DNA from: Hydrococcus rivularis NIES-593
GTDB lineage: Bacteria; Cyanobacteriota; Cyanobacteriia; Cyanobacteriales; Microcystaceae
Direction: 5' to 3'
Length of the DNA: 64,000 nucleotides
Assembly (NCBI RefSeq): GCF_001904635.1
Contig: NZ_MRCB01000002.1
Coordinates: forward strand, 248,001-312,000
Below the pieces are notes generated by a model, which was given only the letters and a program-made list of their open reading frames with translations, did not search any database and was not told the origin of the DNA. Both the position numbers and the translations under genes were made by a program. Below, in pieces: positions 25,345 through 34,331 of this stretch (the stretch's first letter is position 1; each line of letters opens with the position of its first letter).

Positions 25345-27876
25345 TCAATATCCCACAATAATTTTCCACATGCCAATTGCCAGTAGCACAGTGCATAAAT
25401 GCTGTGCTAACAATAATTTAAAAGGCTGACGAGCAATTTTTTGGGTCAAGATAACCGATAAAATAACGCCAGCAACTAATGCGGTTCCTTGCAAAAAAGC
25501 TATTACTGCTGGATGAGCAACTAAGATTGGCAATCCTTCGCCCGATAAACCAAACGTTGCAAAACTGACGGGTAATATTCTGCCTGCTTCTCCCAACAAA
25601 AGTCGCAGATAATGGGCTAAATTTCCAGCGAGAACTAAGGGTAAATATCCATAAGCCAACTCGACGAAACGGCGAGGCTTAATCTTTTGAGTCGCTTGAT
25701 AAATTAATTGCATCACTCCATGGCCAACTAAGGGAATTAGTGCGGGCAAACTTAACACAACCACCGATACCCAAAAATGCGTCCAAAACTGCGTTAAATC
25801 TAAGTGCAATCCGAGTCTTTGTTGGATCTCTGGCAAGTGATGCAAAAAGACTACATCTAATAACAGCAACAGCAAGGCAACTTCATAACTTCGAGGAACG
25901 TGAGTCGTCCATAATTCAATACCTGGAGGACGCAAGTTAAACTCTACAGAACGATGGGGACAAGCCTTCAAACAAGTCATGCAGAGAACGCAATCTCGAT
26001 TATCTTCTAATTGCGCTGGATGGGAATATAAAGGACAGCCATTTGTTTCCATTCCCTCGCCTTTTTGAGGACCTCCTTTGTAACATTGGTAGGTCGTACA
26101 TTCAGCCGAACAAATTCCCTGTTGTGCCCGCAATTCTGTCATTGAAAGTTTGGCAAACATCCCATTCATACCGCCGATAGGACATAAATAACGACACCAA
26201 AAACGCCGTTCAAAAATAGTGGAGAAAATCATTGCTCCCGCCGTAATTAATAACAGTAAACAAGAAGACAGATAGGCAGTATTTTCTAAATCCCAAAGTT
26301 CTTCCCACAATAAAATCAGAGCAAATAAGCCAAATAAAAACCAGCCGCCCCATTTTTCTGCTGCTTGTCGGGGCCATTTTTTTAATTGGCGGGGAAACAA
26401 CCATAAAGAGAGTTTTTGGGTGACTTCGCCATAAATCATGAACGGGCAGATCGCACACCAAAACCGTCCAAAAAAAGGAAAAACCATTAATACTAAGGGC
26501 CACCACCACGCCCAAAATAAATTGAGGGCAAAGTTTTGCGATCGCGTTTGCGGTCCAACAAATAAAATGACGTTAAGGAGAGCAAAAGCCGTTAAAGTAA
26601 AGCCATAATTAATGCGATCGGGCCACCAAGAACTTCGGAGAAATTGACGCAAGGCTGGATAAGCATTTAAAAGATTCAAACGAAATTGTTTTTTCTTACC
26701 TTGAGAGGGCCAGATAACTTCTTCGGTAATATCTGCGCATCCTTGTAATTGAACGATCGCCCGTTCGATTAAATTAGCTAATTCCCTTAAATTGTTCGGA
26801 AAATCATAGGCTTGTAGCCGTCGTAATGCTTCTGGTACGATGCGGCTTTTTTTCATTCCTTTCGCACGACAGATAAGACTGATATAGTAATTAGTTAAAT
26901 CTTCTAAATCGCCTTTACGAACTCGCAACGGCGGAACTTTGATTAAACTGCCAACCCAAGACGCGATCGCCGTAATATTTTTTTCAGAGATAATAATTAT
27001 TCGCGCCTGAGAAGTTTTTTTCTCGGCTAAAGATTCTCCCGGACGAGTAACGGGAATATAAGTATTTGTTTGCAATAATTCTGCAATTGATTGGAGTAAT
27101 TCTGAGGGAAGTTCCTGAATATTATTTAAAATGAGGGTTCCTTCTCCTACTGCTTCGAGTAAGCCCATTTTTCCGCCCGCACGACCGAGTAAATCTGCAC
27201 CGCTAGCTTGTAGGGTAGAACAGTTAATTTTAATAATTGGTTTGCGGCGATAGGAAGAACTAAAATGAATGAGCGCGGCAATATTATCTTTTTCTAATCC
27301 CGGTTCGCCAAAAATAAGAACCGATTGCCGACTTTCTGAAGCTTGTTTGATTTGCAAGCGCAGTCGCACGGCATAGGAACTTTTGCCAATAATTCCTCGT
27401 TTTGCTTTAGTAACGAGATAGGGTCGCAAAATTATTTGGCGTTCTTGTTCAAAACTTAATTGAGAGGATAATTGTTCGAGTTCTCGCGCGAGTTGTTGCG
27501 AAAAAGTTGGTGTAATTTCGGGATATTGCTCGATTAATTCTTGAAATTTTTGGGCGCTAAGAAACCAAAATTCACATTCAGTCAGCGTAACGATCTTATC
27601 TCGAACAGGTTGCTTTAAGATTAGCGCTTGCAAGTTAATAACCGTTCCAGGTAATAAACCCAAATTTCGCAAGCGATCGCTCTTATTTTCACTTTCTAAA
27701 CAACCCGAACGCAAGATATAAAGTCCGTCGGCAGGAGTTTCTTCCTCAACTAGACGTTGGTTAGCCGATACGACTCGTTCTTCTAAAATCGGTGCAATTG
27801 CTTCGATGACATTGGGAGCCAAAATACTTAAAGCTGTCCGTTCTTGCAACCATGTTATTAAGCTGGGAATAGTCAT
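25345..27876 (-). CDS. Fusion: cNMP-binding domain, degenerate NtrC-like AAA+, NapH-like Fe-S membrane module
   Basis: An 843-aa protein in three parts. Residues 20-130 resemble a cyclic-nucleotide-binding beta roll. Residues 165-390 follow the sigma-54 activator AAA+ fold, including VPPLRVRKGDLEDL and YDFPNNLRELANLIERA. However, the Walker A is GEPGLEKD (190-197; normally GxxGxGKE), the Walker B has N251-N252 in place of Asp-Glu, and the GAFTGA loop is absent. Residues 420-843 are membrane-embedded with NapH/CcoG-like clusters: C474xxC477P, C561xxxC565P, C589, C593, C598, C614 and C629xxC632xxC635xxxC639P. No DNA-binding helix follows the AAA+ domain, and cyanobacteria are not known to use sigma-54. 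A membrane electron-transfer protein gated by the N-terminal domains is my inference. Confidence 0.85.
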   Translation of the reverse strand: MTIPSLITWLQERTALSILAPNVIEAIAPILEERVVSANQRLVEEETPADGLYILRSGCLESENKSDRLRNLGLLPGTVINLQALILKQPVRDKIVTLTECEFWFLSAQKFQELIEQYPEITPTFSQQLARELEQLSSQLSFEQERQIILRPYLVTKAKRGIIGKSSYAVRLRLQIKQASESRQSVLIFGEPGLEKDNIAALIHFSSSYRRKPIIKINCSTLQASGADLLGRAGGKMGLLEAVGEGTLILNNIQELPSELLQSIAELLQTNTYIPVTRPGESLAEKKTSQARIIIISEKNITAIASWVGSLIKVPPLRVRKGDLEDLTNYYISLICRAKGMKKSRIVPEALRRLQAYDFPNNLRELANLIERAIVQLQGCADITEEVIWPSQGKKKQFRLNLLNAYPALRQFLRSSWWPDRINYGFTLTAFALLNVILFVGPQTRSQNFALNLFWAWWWPLVLMVFPFFGRFWCAICPFMIYGEVTQKLSLWLFPRQLKKWPRQAAEKWGGWFLFGLFALILLWEELWDLENTAYLSSCLLLLITAGAMIFSTIFERRFWCRYLCPIGGMNGMFAKLSMTELRAQQGICSAECTTYQCYKGGPQKGEGMETNGCPLYSHPAQLEDNRDCVLCMTCLKACPHRSVEFNLRPPGIELWTTHVPRSYEVALLLLLLDVVFLHHLPEIQQRLGLHLDLTQFWTHFWVSVVVLSLPALIPLVGHGVMQLIYQATQKIKPRRFVELAYGYLPLVLAGNLAHYLRLLLGEAGRILPVSFATFGLSGEGLPILVAHPAVIAFLQGTALVAGVILSVILTQKIARQPFKLLLAQHLCTVLLAIGMWKIIVGY

Positions 27877-27975
27877 AGTTAGCTTTCCGATTTAATCTTG
27901 CTTTTATTCTATTTTCAAAGAGAGCGCGATCGCCAAGAGAAAAACTAATATTAAATTTGCTATAGAAAAATTTAG

Positions 27976-28089
27976 TTAAATATATTCGGAAACTTCTATA
28001 AGATTGCAGTCGGGGTCGCGAAGATAAATAAAGCGGATCTTACCTGTTGCTCCTGTCCGTTAGACTATTCCTTCTTCTAAAGAAATTAC
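27976..28089 (-). pseudogene. Remnant of a glyoxalase/VOC-family gene (C-terminal end)
   Basis: On the minus strand this stretch reads VISLEEGIV-stop-RTGATGKIRFIYLRDPDCNLIEVSEYI-stop. RTGATG..I...Y.RDPDGNLIEVS is the closing strand of VOC/glyoxalase proteins, here with an in-frame stop and Gly to Cys in DPDG. The rest of the gene is missing; the GT4 gene begins its 3' end 10 bases away. The remainder of the 27877-28099 gap holds only the promoter side of the fusion gene. Confidence 0.75.
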
Positions 28090-28099
28090 AAATTATAAA

Positions 28100-29341
28100 T
28101 CATGAATTATTTTGTTGCCTTGCAGCTATTTTTTCTTCCCAGATTTGAAGTAAATTCTTAACAGCATTATCCCAACTATACTCGACAATATAATCTCTTC
28201 CCCTTGCCCCCATAATTTTTCGTAAATTAGGATCGTCGATTAATTGCTTAAGCTTCTTGGTAAAATCATCGCAATTCTGCGGTTCATACAAAAACCCATT
28301 CCAACCATCTTGAATACTATCTGATATTCCTCCCGCACGCGGCGCGATCGCGGGAATTCCAGCAGCAAATGCTTCTAAAATAGTTAATCCTTTAGTTTCT
28401 TTCTCAGAAGTTGTTATATGAATATCGCAATTAACTAAAAGAGCAGGTACATCCTCATGAGGAATTCTTCCTAAAAAGTAAAGATTTGGCGTTAGCTTGC
28501 CTAATTGTTTGGCAATTTCATCTCGCATCGAACCATCACCAGCAATAATAACCGCAATATTTTTAAAATCGACTTTATTTGCCATCTCGAACCAAGCATT
28601 TATTGTAAATTTCCATCCTTTATCTGGTGTCAAACGTCCTAAAAAAACAAGCTTTACTTTTTGTGCAATATCTGATATATTATAGCGGTCCTCAAAAAAC
28701 TGTTCGCGACGAAGATCGCGGTTAAATTGTGCCAGATCGATACCAAGAAAACTTCCCCGTACAACATTCTTAATGCCCATTCGAGAGAGTTTTTGAGCGG
28801 TGATGCTGCTAGAAACTAGAGTGGCATCGTATTGGTTATAAATCCAAGCCAGAGGCAATTGAAATATCCATTTCAGGATAATATCTAACCAAGCAGGCGT
28901 ACTAAAATAATCTTTTCCATACTCTAAAAAATTTGTATGAAAAAAACTGATGCAGGGAAGATGATTTTTTTTAGCAAAATCTACTCCAGGCGTTTTTAAA
29001 AACCCAACAAATAACCTCTCTGGTTCGTCAACGTGAATAATGTCTGGCTGAAATTCATGTAACTTTTCCAAAACGATTTGATAAGATTGTTTAGTGACAT
29101 TGCGTTCGAAATTTAGTCCCATTAAAGAATTGCTGGGAAGGTTGATTACCTTGACTCCCGGCAAAATATTACCCGTATATTTTCTCCAATTGGGATAGAT
29201 TTTTTCGAGAGAAGAATAGTCGGGACAGAGCAATAAAACTTGATGTCCATCTTTACTGAGTCGATAAATTCTGTTAATTAAAGTGACCGTTACGCCATCG
29301 ACAACAGGAAAAAATCCAGAACTAATAATGGCAATTTTCAT
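28100..29341 (-). CDS. GT4-family glycosyltransferase
   Basis: A 413-aa GT-B enzyme. The N-terminal half starts KIAIISSGFFPVVDGVTVTL, the glycine-rich acceptor-side loop found in SqdX-, MgtA- and PimB-like retaining mannosyl/glucosyl/sulfoquinovosyl transferases. The C-terminal half has VFLGRLTPDKGW and the E-x7-E donor motif in SEKETKGLTILEAFAAGIPAIA. It probably adds a sugar to a lipid or glycan at the inner membrane face. I do not claim SqdX, because lineage-specific residues cannot be checked. The ATG at 29341 is preferred over a TTG five codons upstream. It follows the YWTD gene after 17 bases, so the two may share a transcript. Confidence 0.88.
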   Translation of the reverse strand: MKIAIISSGFFPVVDGVTVTLINRIYRLSKDGHQVLLLCPDYSSLEKIYPNWRKYTGNILPGVKVINLPSNSLMGLNFERNVTKQSYQIVLEKLHEFQPDIIHVDEPERLFVGFLKTPGVDFAKKNHLPCISFFHTNFLEYGKDYFSTPAWLDIILKWIFQLPLAWIYNQYDATLVSSSITAQKLSRMGIKNVVRGSFLGIDLAQFNRDLRREQFFEDRYNISDIAQKVKLVFLGRLTPDKGWKFTINAWFEMANKVDFKNIAVIIAGDGSMRDEIAKQLGKLTPNLYFLGRIPHEDVPALLVNCDIHITTSEKETKGLTILEAFAAGIPAIAPRAGGISDSIQDGWNGFLYEPQNCDDFTKKLKQLIDDPNLRKIMGARGRDYIVEYSWDNAVKNLLQIWEEKIAARQQNNS

Positions 29342-29358
29342 CTTGTAGTTAATCAATT

Positions 29359-30294
29359 TTATTCGCCAACACCGATCGCGAGATCTTCGACATTCGATCC
29401 ATCTAAATTAGCGCGTTGAATCTTACGGGTTTCGCGATCGCTCCAGTACATTTTCCCTCTAGAAATATCGAGGGCAATTCCATGGGGACTTTTGAGTCCG
29501 TTAGGATTGCGACTGACCAAAATTTCCATCGGCGTTCCCTTGAAAGTCGCTCGCGCGATCGCATCAGTTTCTTCGTCAGTCCAGTAAATTTTATTATTAG
29601 TAAGATCGAGAGCGATTTCTCTGGGATTATTAAGTCCAGACAAGACAATTTCTGTATTCGTTCCATCCAAATTTGCTCGCTGAATCATCTTCGTTTCTGC
29701 GTCAATCCAATACATTTTGCCTCTTTTAATATCGAGAGCAATATCTCTTGGATTTTTTACATTGGTTGTTGTTAAGAATTCAACTCGGTTTCCATCTAGA
29801 TCGGCTCGTAAAATTCTTGGGGGATTGGAGTTAAGCCAATACATCTTAGCGTTAACATAATCGATCGCAATACCTTCAGGATTTTCCAGCCCTTCCATCT
29901 CTCCAGAGACTAAAATTTCGATCCGACTTCCATCTCGTAAGCTTGCTCGTTGAATTTTATTGCGACCTCTGTCAGTCCAGTAGATTTTGCCCCGTCTAAG
30001 ATCGAGAGCAATATCTCTCGGATTTTCTAATCCTGTCATGACCACAGTTTCGGCATTACTTCCGTCCAAGTTTGCTCGTTGAACTTGCTTGCCTTCTCCA
30101 TCGATCCAGTACATTTTGCGATTGATGGGATCGACAGCGATGCTCAGGGGACTCTTTAAATTTGCGACTGGAAATGCTGCAATTAGGGAAGTTGCCTTTG
30201 AATGCGTCAAGTTGCGATCGCTGCTTAAGGCACCCCCGGCAACGATACCTCCCAAAGCGATCGCGATCGATAAGCAGCAAAGATTTTTTTGCAT
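29359..30294 (-). CDS. Exported YWTD six-bladed beta-propeller protein
   Basis: A 311-aa protein with a signal peptide (KNLCCLSIAIALGGIVAGGALS) followed by six regularly spaced LDL-receptor class B repeats. Each has K-M/I-Y-W-x-D/N (YWID, YWTD, YWLN, YWID, YWTD, YWSD) and the interblade phrase NPRDIALDI.RGK. Six blades make a complete single propeller with no other domain. Such domains bind proteins in animal receptors; bacterial single-propeller forms are uncharacterised. GGAG before the ATG at 30294 supports this start over a TTG five codons earlier. It probably acts in the periplasm or at the surface. Confidence 0.85.
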   Translation of the reverse strand: MQKNLCCLSIAIALGGIVAGGALSSDRNLTHSKATSLIAAFPVANLKSPLSIAVDPINRKMYWIDGEGKQVQRANLDGSNAETVVMTGLENPRDIALDLRRGKIYWTDRGRNKIQRASLRDGSRIEILVSGEMEGLENPEGIAIDYVNAKMYWLNSNPPRILRADLDGNRVEFLTTTNVKNPRDIALDIKRGKMYWIDAETKMIQRANLDGTNTEIVLSGLNNPREIALDLTNNKIYWTDEETDAIARATFKGTPMEILVSRNPNGLKSPHGIALDISRGKMYWSDRETRKIQRANLDGSNVEDLAIGVGE

Positions 30295-30566
30295 ATCACC
30301 ACTCCACAAGAGCTTTTATCTATCTAATTGGATAAATTTTATGGCTCTGGTGCAAAAACTCACCCAAATCTCGCAAATAAATTTAAATTGAATCGGCTAT
30401 TGGTTATTAGTTAGTGGTTAGTAGTGATTGGTTTCTAATTCCGACTTCCCCAACTCCCAGTCCCCCAGTCTCAGAAGTCCCCATTCCCCCACTCCCCGAT
30501 CGCCAAAAACAAGTAAAATTCAGAAGGATATTTATTTAGATTTCGCTAAAGCTCACTTGTTGGAAT

Positions 30567-31133
30567 ATGGCAGCACAGGCAAAAGCACAAGATAGCACCA
30601 TCCTGCGTCAAGAGGTGTTAGGTTCTCGCCGACTGAGTAACTACTGGTGGGCGATCGTTGCCGCCGTCGGCGGTGTAGGTTTTCTTTTAGCAGGACTTTC
30701 TAGCTATTTAAAAGTTAACCTTCTCATCGTGAGCGATACGAGAGGATTGCAGTTTGTCCCCCAAGGAGTGGCATTGTTGTTTTATGGGGTAGCGGGTTCT
30801 CTAGTCAGTTTGTATATGTGGTTGATGATTCTATGGAATGTTGGCGGAGGTTATAACGAATTCAATAAAGAAACGGGCAAATTCAAAATTTTTCGTTGGG
30901 GATTTCCCGGAAAAAACCGACGCATTGAAATAGAATGCCCCATAGCAGACGTTCAGTCAGTCAAAGCAGATATTAAGGAAGGAATCAATCCCAAACGGGC
31001 ACTGTACCTGCGCGTCAAGCAACGCAGAGATATCCCTCTAACTCGCGTCGGACAGCCTATCGCCTTGTCAGAGTTAGAAAATCAGGGAGCAGAACTCGCT
31101 CGTTTCTTGGGTGTTCCTTTAGAAGGATTGTAG
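30567..31133 (+). CDS. ycf4: Photosystem I assembly protein Ycf4
   Basis: A 188-aa protein of the length expected for Ycf4. It opens with VLGSRRLSNYWWA, has two transmembrane helices (about 27-47 and 66-90) and a cytoplasmic domain with GGGYNEFNKETGKFKIFRWG and PGKNRRIEI, all strongly conserved in the family. It acts as a thylakoid scaffold for photosystem I subunit assembly. The start is supported by homology at MAAQ. A cyclophilin lipoprotein gene follows after 46 bases on the same strand. Confidence 0.97.
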   Translation: MAAQAKAQDSTILRQEVLGSRRLSNYWWAIVAAVGGVGFLLAGLSSYLKVNLLIVSDTRGLQFVPQGVALLFYGVAGSLVSLYMWLMILWNVGGGYNEFNKETGKFKIFRWGFPGKNRRIEIECPIADVQSVKADIKEGINPKRALYLRVKQRRDIPLTRVGQPIALSELENQGAELARFLGVPLEGL

Positions 31134-31179
31134 TAATTCAAGTTATTTTTAGAAGAAGTTACCTTTCACAAGATTTAAC

Positions 31180-31863
31180 ATGGAAAAGTCTATTCAGTAC
31201 TGGTTGAAATCGCTGCTGACGATTGTTTTTGTATGCGGTTTAGTGCTGACTGGATGCTCGACACCAGAAGCAAATTCTCTCAATATGGATAATTACGTAC
31301 CCAGACTCGAAGGAAAAGCTACCGTTGAAATGACGGTGAACGGTTCGCCCATCACTATCGAAGTCGATGGCAACAATGCCCCCATCACGGCAGGTAATTT
31401 TGTCGATTTGGTCGATCGCGGCGTTTATAATGGTTTGATCTTTCATCGAGTCGTCAACGAACCCGAACCCTTTGTCGCGCAAGGCGGCGATCCCAGAGGC
31501 AATGGCACTGGCGGGTTTATCGATCCCAATACCAAGCAAGAGCGAACGATTCCTTTGGAGATCAAGCTGCAAGGAGAAGAAAAACCGCTTTACAGCAAGG
31601 CAGTGGGCAGACAATCCGGGTATGCATCGCCTAAAGTCGTATTGAATCACAAGCGCGGTGCGATCGCGATGGCACGCTCCCAAATGCCAGACTCTGCTTC
31701 GTCTCAGTTTTACTTTGCGCTATCGGATCTAGGATTTCTCGACGGCGATTATGCGGTATTCGGTTACGTCACTAGCGGCATGGAAGTAGTTGACAATATC
31801 AAACAAGGCGATCGCATCGAATCCGCTAAAGTAGTCTCTGGATTGGAAAACCTGAAAAAATAG
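31180..31863 (+). CDS. Cyclophilin-type peptidyl-prolyl isomerase, lipoprotein
   Basis: A 227-aa protein with a lipoprotein signal ([11 protein letters not shown]; lipobox LTGC, lipidated Cys near residue 26), so it is anchored on the periplasmic or lumenal side of a membrane. The cyclophilin domain has [46 protein letters not shown] and [13 protein letters not shown]. The catalytic Arg lies in FHRV and the QGGDP loop is present. It likely helps fold exported or thylakoid-lumen proteins. A 24-bp tandem repeat starts on its stop codon. Confidence 0.93.
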   Translation: MEKSIQYWLKSLLTIVFVCGLVLTGCSTPEANSLNMDNYVPRLEGKATVEMTVNGSPITIEVDGNNAPITAGNFVDLVDRGVYNGLIFHRVVNEPEPFVAQGGDPRGNGTGGFIDPNTKQERTIPLEIKLQGEEKPLYSKAVGRQSGYASPKVVLNHKRGAIAMARSQMPDSASSQFYFALSDLGFLDGDYAVFGYVTSGMEVVDNIKQGDRIESAKVVSGLENLKK

Positions 31864-31909
31864 TGCATGGTTAGTGGTTAGTTTAAGTGCATGGTTAGTG
31901 GTTAGTTTA
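31862..31909. repeat. Perfect 24-bp tandem duplication
   Basis: Two identical head-to-tail copies of a unit starting AGTGCATGGTTAGTGG, at 31862-31885 and 31886-31909. The first overlaps the cyclophilin stop codon. The lack of any mismatch indicates a recent slip or a locus prone to copy-number change. Confidence 0.85.
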
Positions 31910-31960
31910 GTAGATAGCTAGGATAACTACCCATTAACCACTAATTCATAACAAACCGTC

Positions 31961-33094
31961 GTGGATGTTGTCGTAACTGGAATTGGGTTGCTTTGCTGTT
32001 TGGGATCTCTAAGCGAAAGTTGGCAGAATTTACTGGCACGGCGATCGGGAATTAAACTCCAGCGCCCTTTTCCAGAACTTCCCACCTATCCGTTAGGACT
32101 AATCGGGAAATCGCCAACCCGATTAACGAAGCTGACTCAACTCGTCCTATCAGCCGTTCTAGAGGATGCGCGACTAACCACCCCTTTGCCAGACTGCGGA
32201 GTCGTTCTTGGTTCCAGTCGCGGTTGTCAGGCAGCCTGGGAGCAATACGCGAGTCAATTGCACGGGGATAGAGATTCGCTACAGCTAGAAAATTGGTTAG
32301 AAACGCTACCAAACCAAGGCGCGATCGCGGCGGCGCGTCAGATAGGAACGACGGCGATCGTACTAGCGCCAATGGCAGCTTGCGCCACGGGAATTTGGGC
32401 GATCGCGCAAGCTTTTGAACTGATTCAACAAGGGAAATATCAGCGCGTTATTGCCGGAGCAATAGAAGCTCCCGTAACGCCACTGACGCTAGCGGGATTT
32501 CAGCAAATGGGCGCTCTGGCAGCGACGGGTTGCTATCCTTTTGACAAGCATCGGGAAGGCTTGGTTTTAGGAGAAGGTGCAGCAATATTGGTGCTGGAGT
32601 CAGCCGAATTAGCGTTGAGTCGCGGCGCATCCATCTACGGTCAGATTTTGGGGTTTGGTTTGACTTGCGATGCAACTCATATCAGTGCGCCTTCAATAGA
32701 TAATCGCAGCGCAACCATAGCCGTCAAAGATTGTCTAGAGCGCAGTCATTTATTGCCTGCCGAGATAGATTATATTCACGCTCACGGAACCAGCACCAAA
32801 CTTAACGATGCAAGAGAAGCTAGTCTGATTGAGTCTTTATTTCCTCATCGCGTCGCTGTAAGTTCGACCAAAGGAGCTACGGGTCATACACTAGGAGCAT
32901 CTGGGGCAATTGGGGCGGCTTTTTGTTTAATGGCACTGAAGCGCCAGGAATTCCCTCCTTGCGTGGGGGTGAAAGAATCGGAGTTTGAGTTGAATTTAGT
33001 CACTGCGCCGCATCGGGGAGAGATTCGGCGGGCGATGTGTTTTAGTTTTGGGTTTGGGGGTCAAAATGCAGTCATAGCACTGGGAAAATTTTAG
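31961..33094 (+). CDS. Beta-ketoacyl-ACP synthase (FabF/KAS II type)
   Basis: A 377-aa thiolase-fold condensing enzyme. The nucleophile is C141 in PMAACATG, and the catalytic histidines are H275 (IHAHGTST) and H309 (GATGHTLGASG). It elongates acyl-ACP with malonyl-ACP. It is about 40 residues shorter than standard FabF and has an unusual gate region, so it may be an accessory KAS rather than the housekeeping copy. The start codon is GTG. It follows the cyclophilin gene on the same strand by about 100 bases. A link to the FAAL/ACP set at 58-62 kb is possible but not shown. Confidence 0.88.
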   Translation: MDVVVTGIGLLCCLGSLSESWQNLLARRSGIKLQRPFPELPTYPLGLIGKSPTRLTKLTQLVLSAVLEDARLTTPLPDCGVVLGSSRGCQAAWEQYASQLHGDRDSLQLENWLETLPNQGAIAAARQIGTTAIVLAPMAACATGIWAIAQAFELIQQGKYQRVIAGAIEAPVTPLTLAGFQQMGALAATGCYPFDKHREGLVLGEGAAILVLESAELALSRGASIYGQILGFGLTCDATHISAPSIDNRSATIAVKDCLERSHLLPAEIDYIHAHGTSTKLNDAREASLIESLFPHRVAVSSTKGATGHTLGASGAIGAAFCLMALKRQEFPPCVGVKESEFELNLVTAPHRGEIRRAMCFSFGFGGQNAVIALGKF

Positions 33095-33280
33095 CGATGC
33101 TCGCAGGAATTATACCAATTCGCCGATGCTTCCCCACTTCGTGGGAGTCCGCGTCGGTTCGCAATTAAGCAACTCTGGGTGTAAGGCTTTTTCCTTCGAG
33201 CATCTGTAGCGTTCTTTTTTAGAGATAGTATTATCGGCAAATTATACGATCGCTTTAAGAATGGTATGAGATTGTCTTCC

Positions 33281-34042
33281 TTAAGGTTTGCGACGCTTCG
33301 TTTGCTTGAGAAAAGAAAAATTCTTTAGCATCCCTACCAAACCTATCTCTCTAGCAACTCTTGCCAGAAAACGTAAAATCGGCAGGCGATCGAACCAGCT
33401 TGGAGTAATATCGCTACGCGAACTTCGCTGACCGCCAAAACTTGGAACGGCAATTAGCCTAACAACGTCGGGATTCTGCCACCGAAAAAAATTGTAAGCC
33501 CCATCTGGAGACATCGGACCTCCTTCGGGATGTCCCGCAGGTCGCTGTAGCAATGCTTCAAAGAAATCGATTAATCGACCCAATACCTTACCATTAACTC
33601 CATAGAATTGAGCGCCAATCATTTCTCCAGAAAAAGGTTGCAGTATAGGAAGAGAAACTTCTCTAGCGCTAGCGATTGATTCGATGCCATAGCCAAAATG
33701 AACAATGTCCCAATCTCTTACCATTAATTCTGCGATTAAGAGATCTTCATACTTTTTAAAATCTTCTGATAACTCTAGATCGTCTTCTATAATCAGAACA
33801 TTGTTTAACCCCTGTTCTCTTGCTTGCTTGAGAACGTTTAAATGGCTTAGAAATGCTCCCCTATATCCAATCGACCGAAAAGAACCAGCGCTATCCGGTC
33901 TAATTGCCGCAAATAGTTCGACCTTTTCGGACAGAAAAGATATTCCTGCCTGGTTAAGTTCCTTTTCTATAGCTTTGCGTCGATCGACTCTGTAAGGCAA
34001 ATTTATGACGTAAATGCGATCGAAGAACTCTAAAAACTTCAT
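33281..34042 (-). CDS. GT25-family glycosyltransferase
   Basis: A 253-aa protein with the LPS/procollagen GT25 pattern: RIYVINLPYRVDRRKAIEKEL at the start, IGYRGAFLSHLNVLKQA near residue 70, and the acidic catalytic/donor site VLIIEDDLELSEDF. It probably adds a hexose to lipopolysaccharide or another surface glycan. GAGGG five bases before the ATG supports the start. It is isolated, with 186 and 289 bases of gene-free sequence on either side. The C-terminus is basic (FLKQTKRRKP). Confidence 0.9.
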   Translation of the reverse strand: MKFLEFFDRIYVINLPYRVDRRKAIEKELNQAGISFLSEKVELFAAIRPDSAGSFRSIGYRGAFLSHLNVLKQAREQGLNNVLIIEDDLELSEDFKKYEDLLIAELMVRDWDIVHFGYGIESIASAREVSLPILQPFSGEMIGAQFYGVNGKVLGRLIDFFEALLQRPAGHPEGGPMSPDGAYNFFRWQNPDVVRLIAVPSFGGQRSSRSDITPSWFDRLPILRFLARVAREIGLVGMLKNFSFLKQTKRRKP

Positions 34043-34331
34043 CTAGCCCTCTTGTTTTTGACTGACCCTGTAATTCGCGATTAACCAATCCTATGTGTCG
34101 AAGTTTTTTATGATTGAATCGGACAGTTTGCTTGCTCGGATTGCTGCCCAATTAAGTCAAATAAGATAATCGCACTTTTGATAGATAGCAATAAAGGATA
34201 TGTCATTGATAATCCATTATAAGGTCGAGCGATCGCTAACTGGTTATTAGAGCTTGACTCAATTTAAAGCCCTGCTTTTCTCCGTGTAATTAACTCGGCT
34301 CTTACTAAGAGAAAAGCTATTTAAGGTCAAC

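Noticed and set aside
25183-25386. 67-codon plus-strand frame between the response regulator and the fusion gene
   Set aside because: It runs antisense over the duplicated 3' end; the duplication explains the sequence better.
28100-29341. Naming the GT4 enzyme SqdX
   Set aside because: The N-terminal loop is similar, but this loop is shared by several GT4 groups and the partner sqdB is absent here.
33095-33280. Possible small RNA or tRNA in the gap after the ketosynthase gene
   Set aside because: Only short hairpins such as CCCACTTCGTGGG are seen; no cloverleaf or known RNA pattern.
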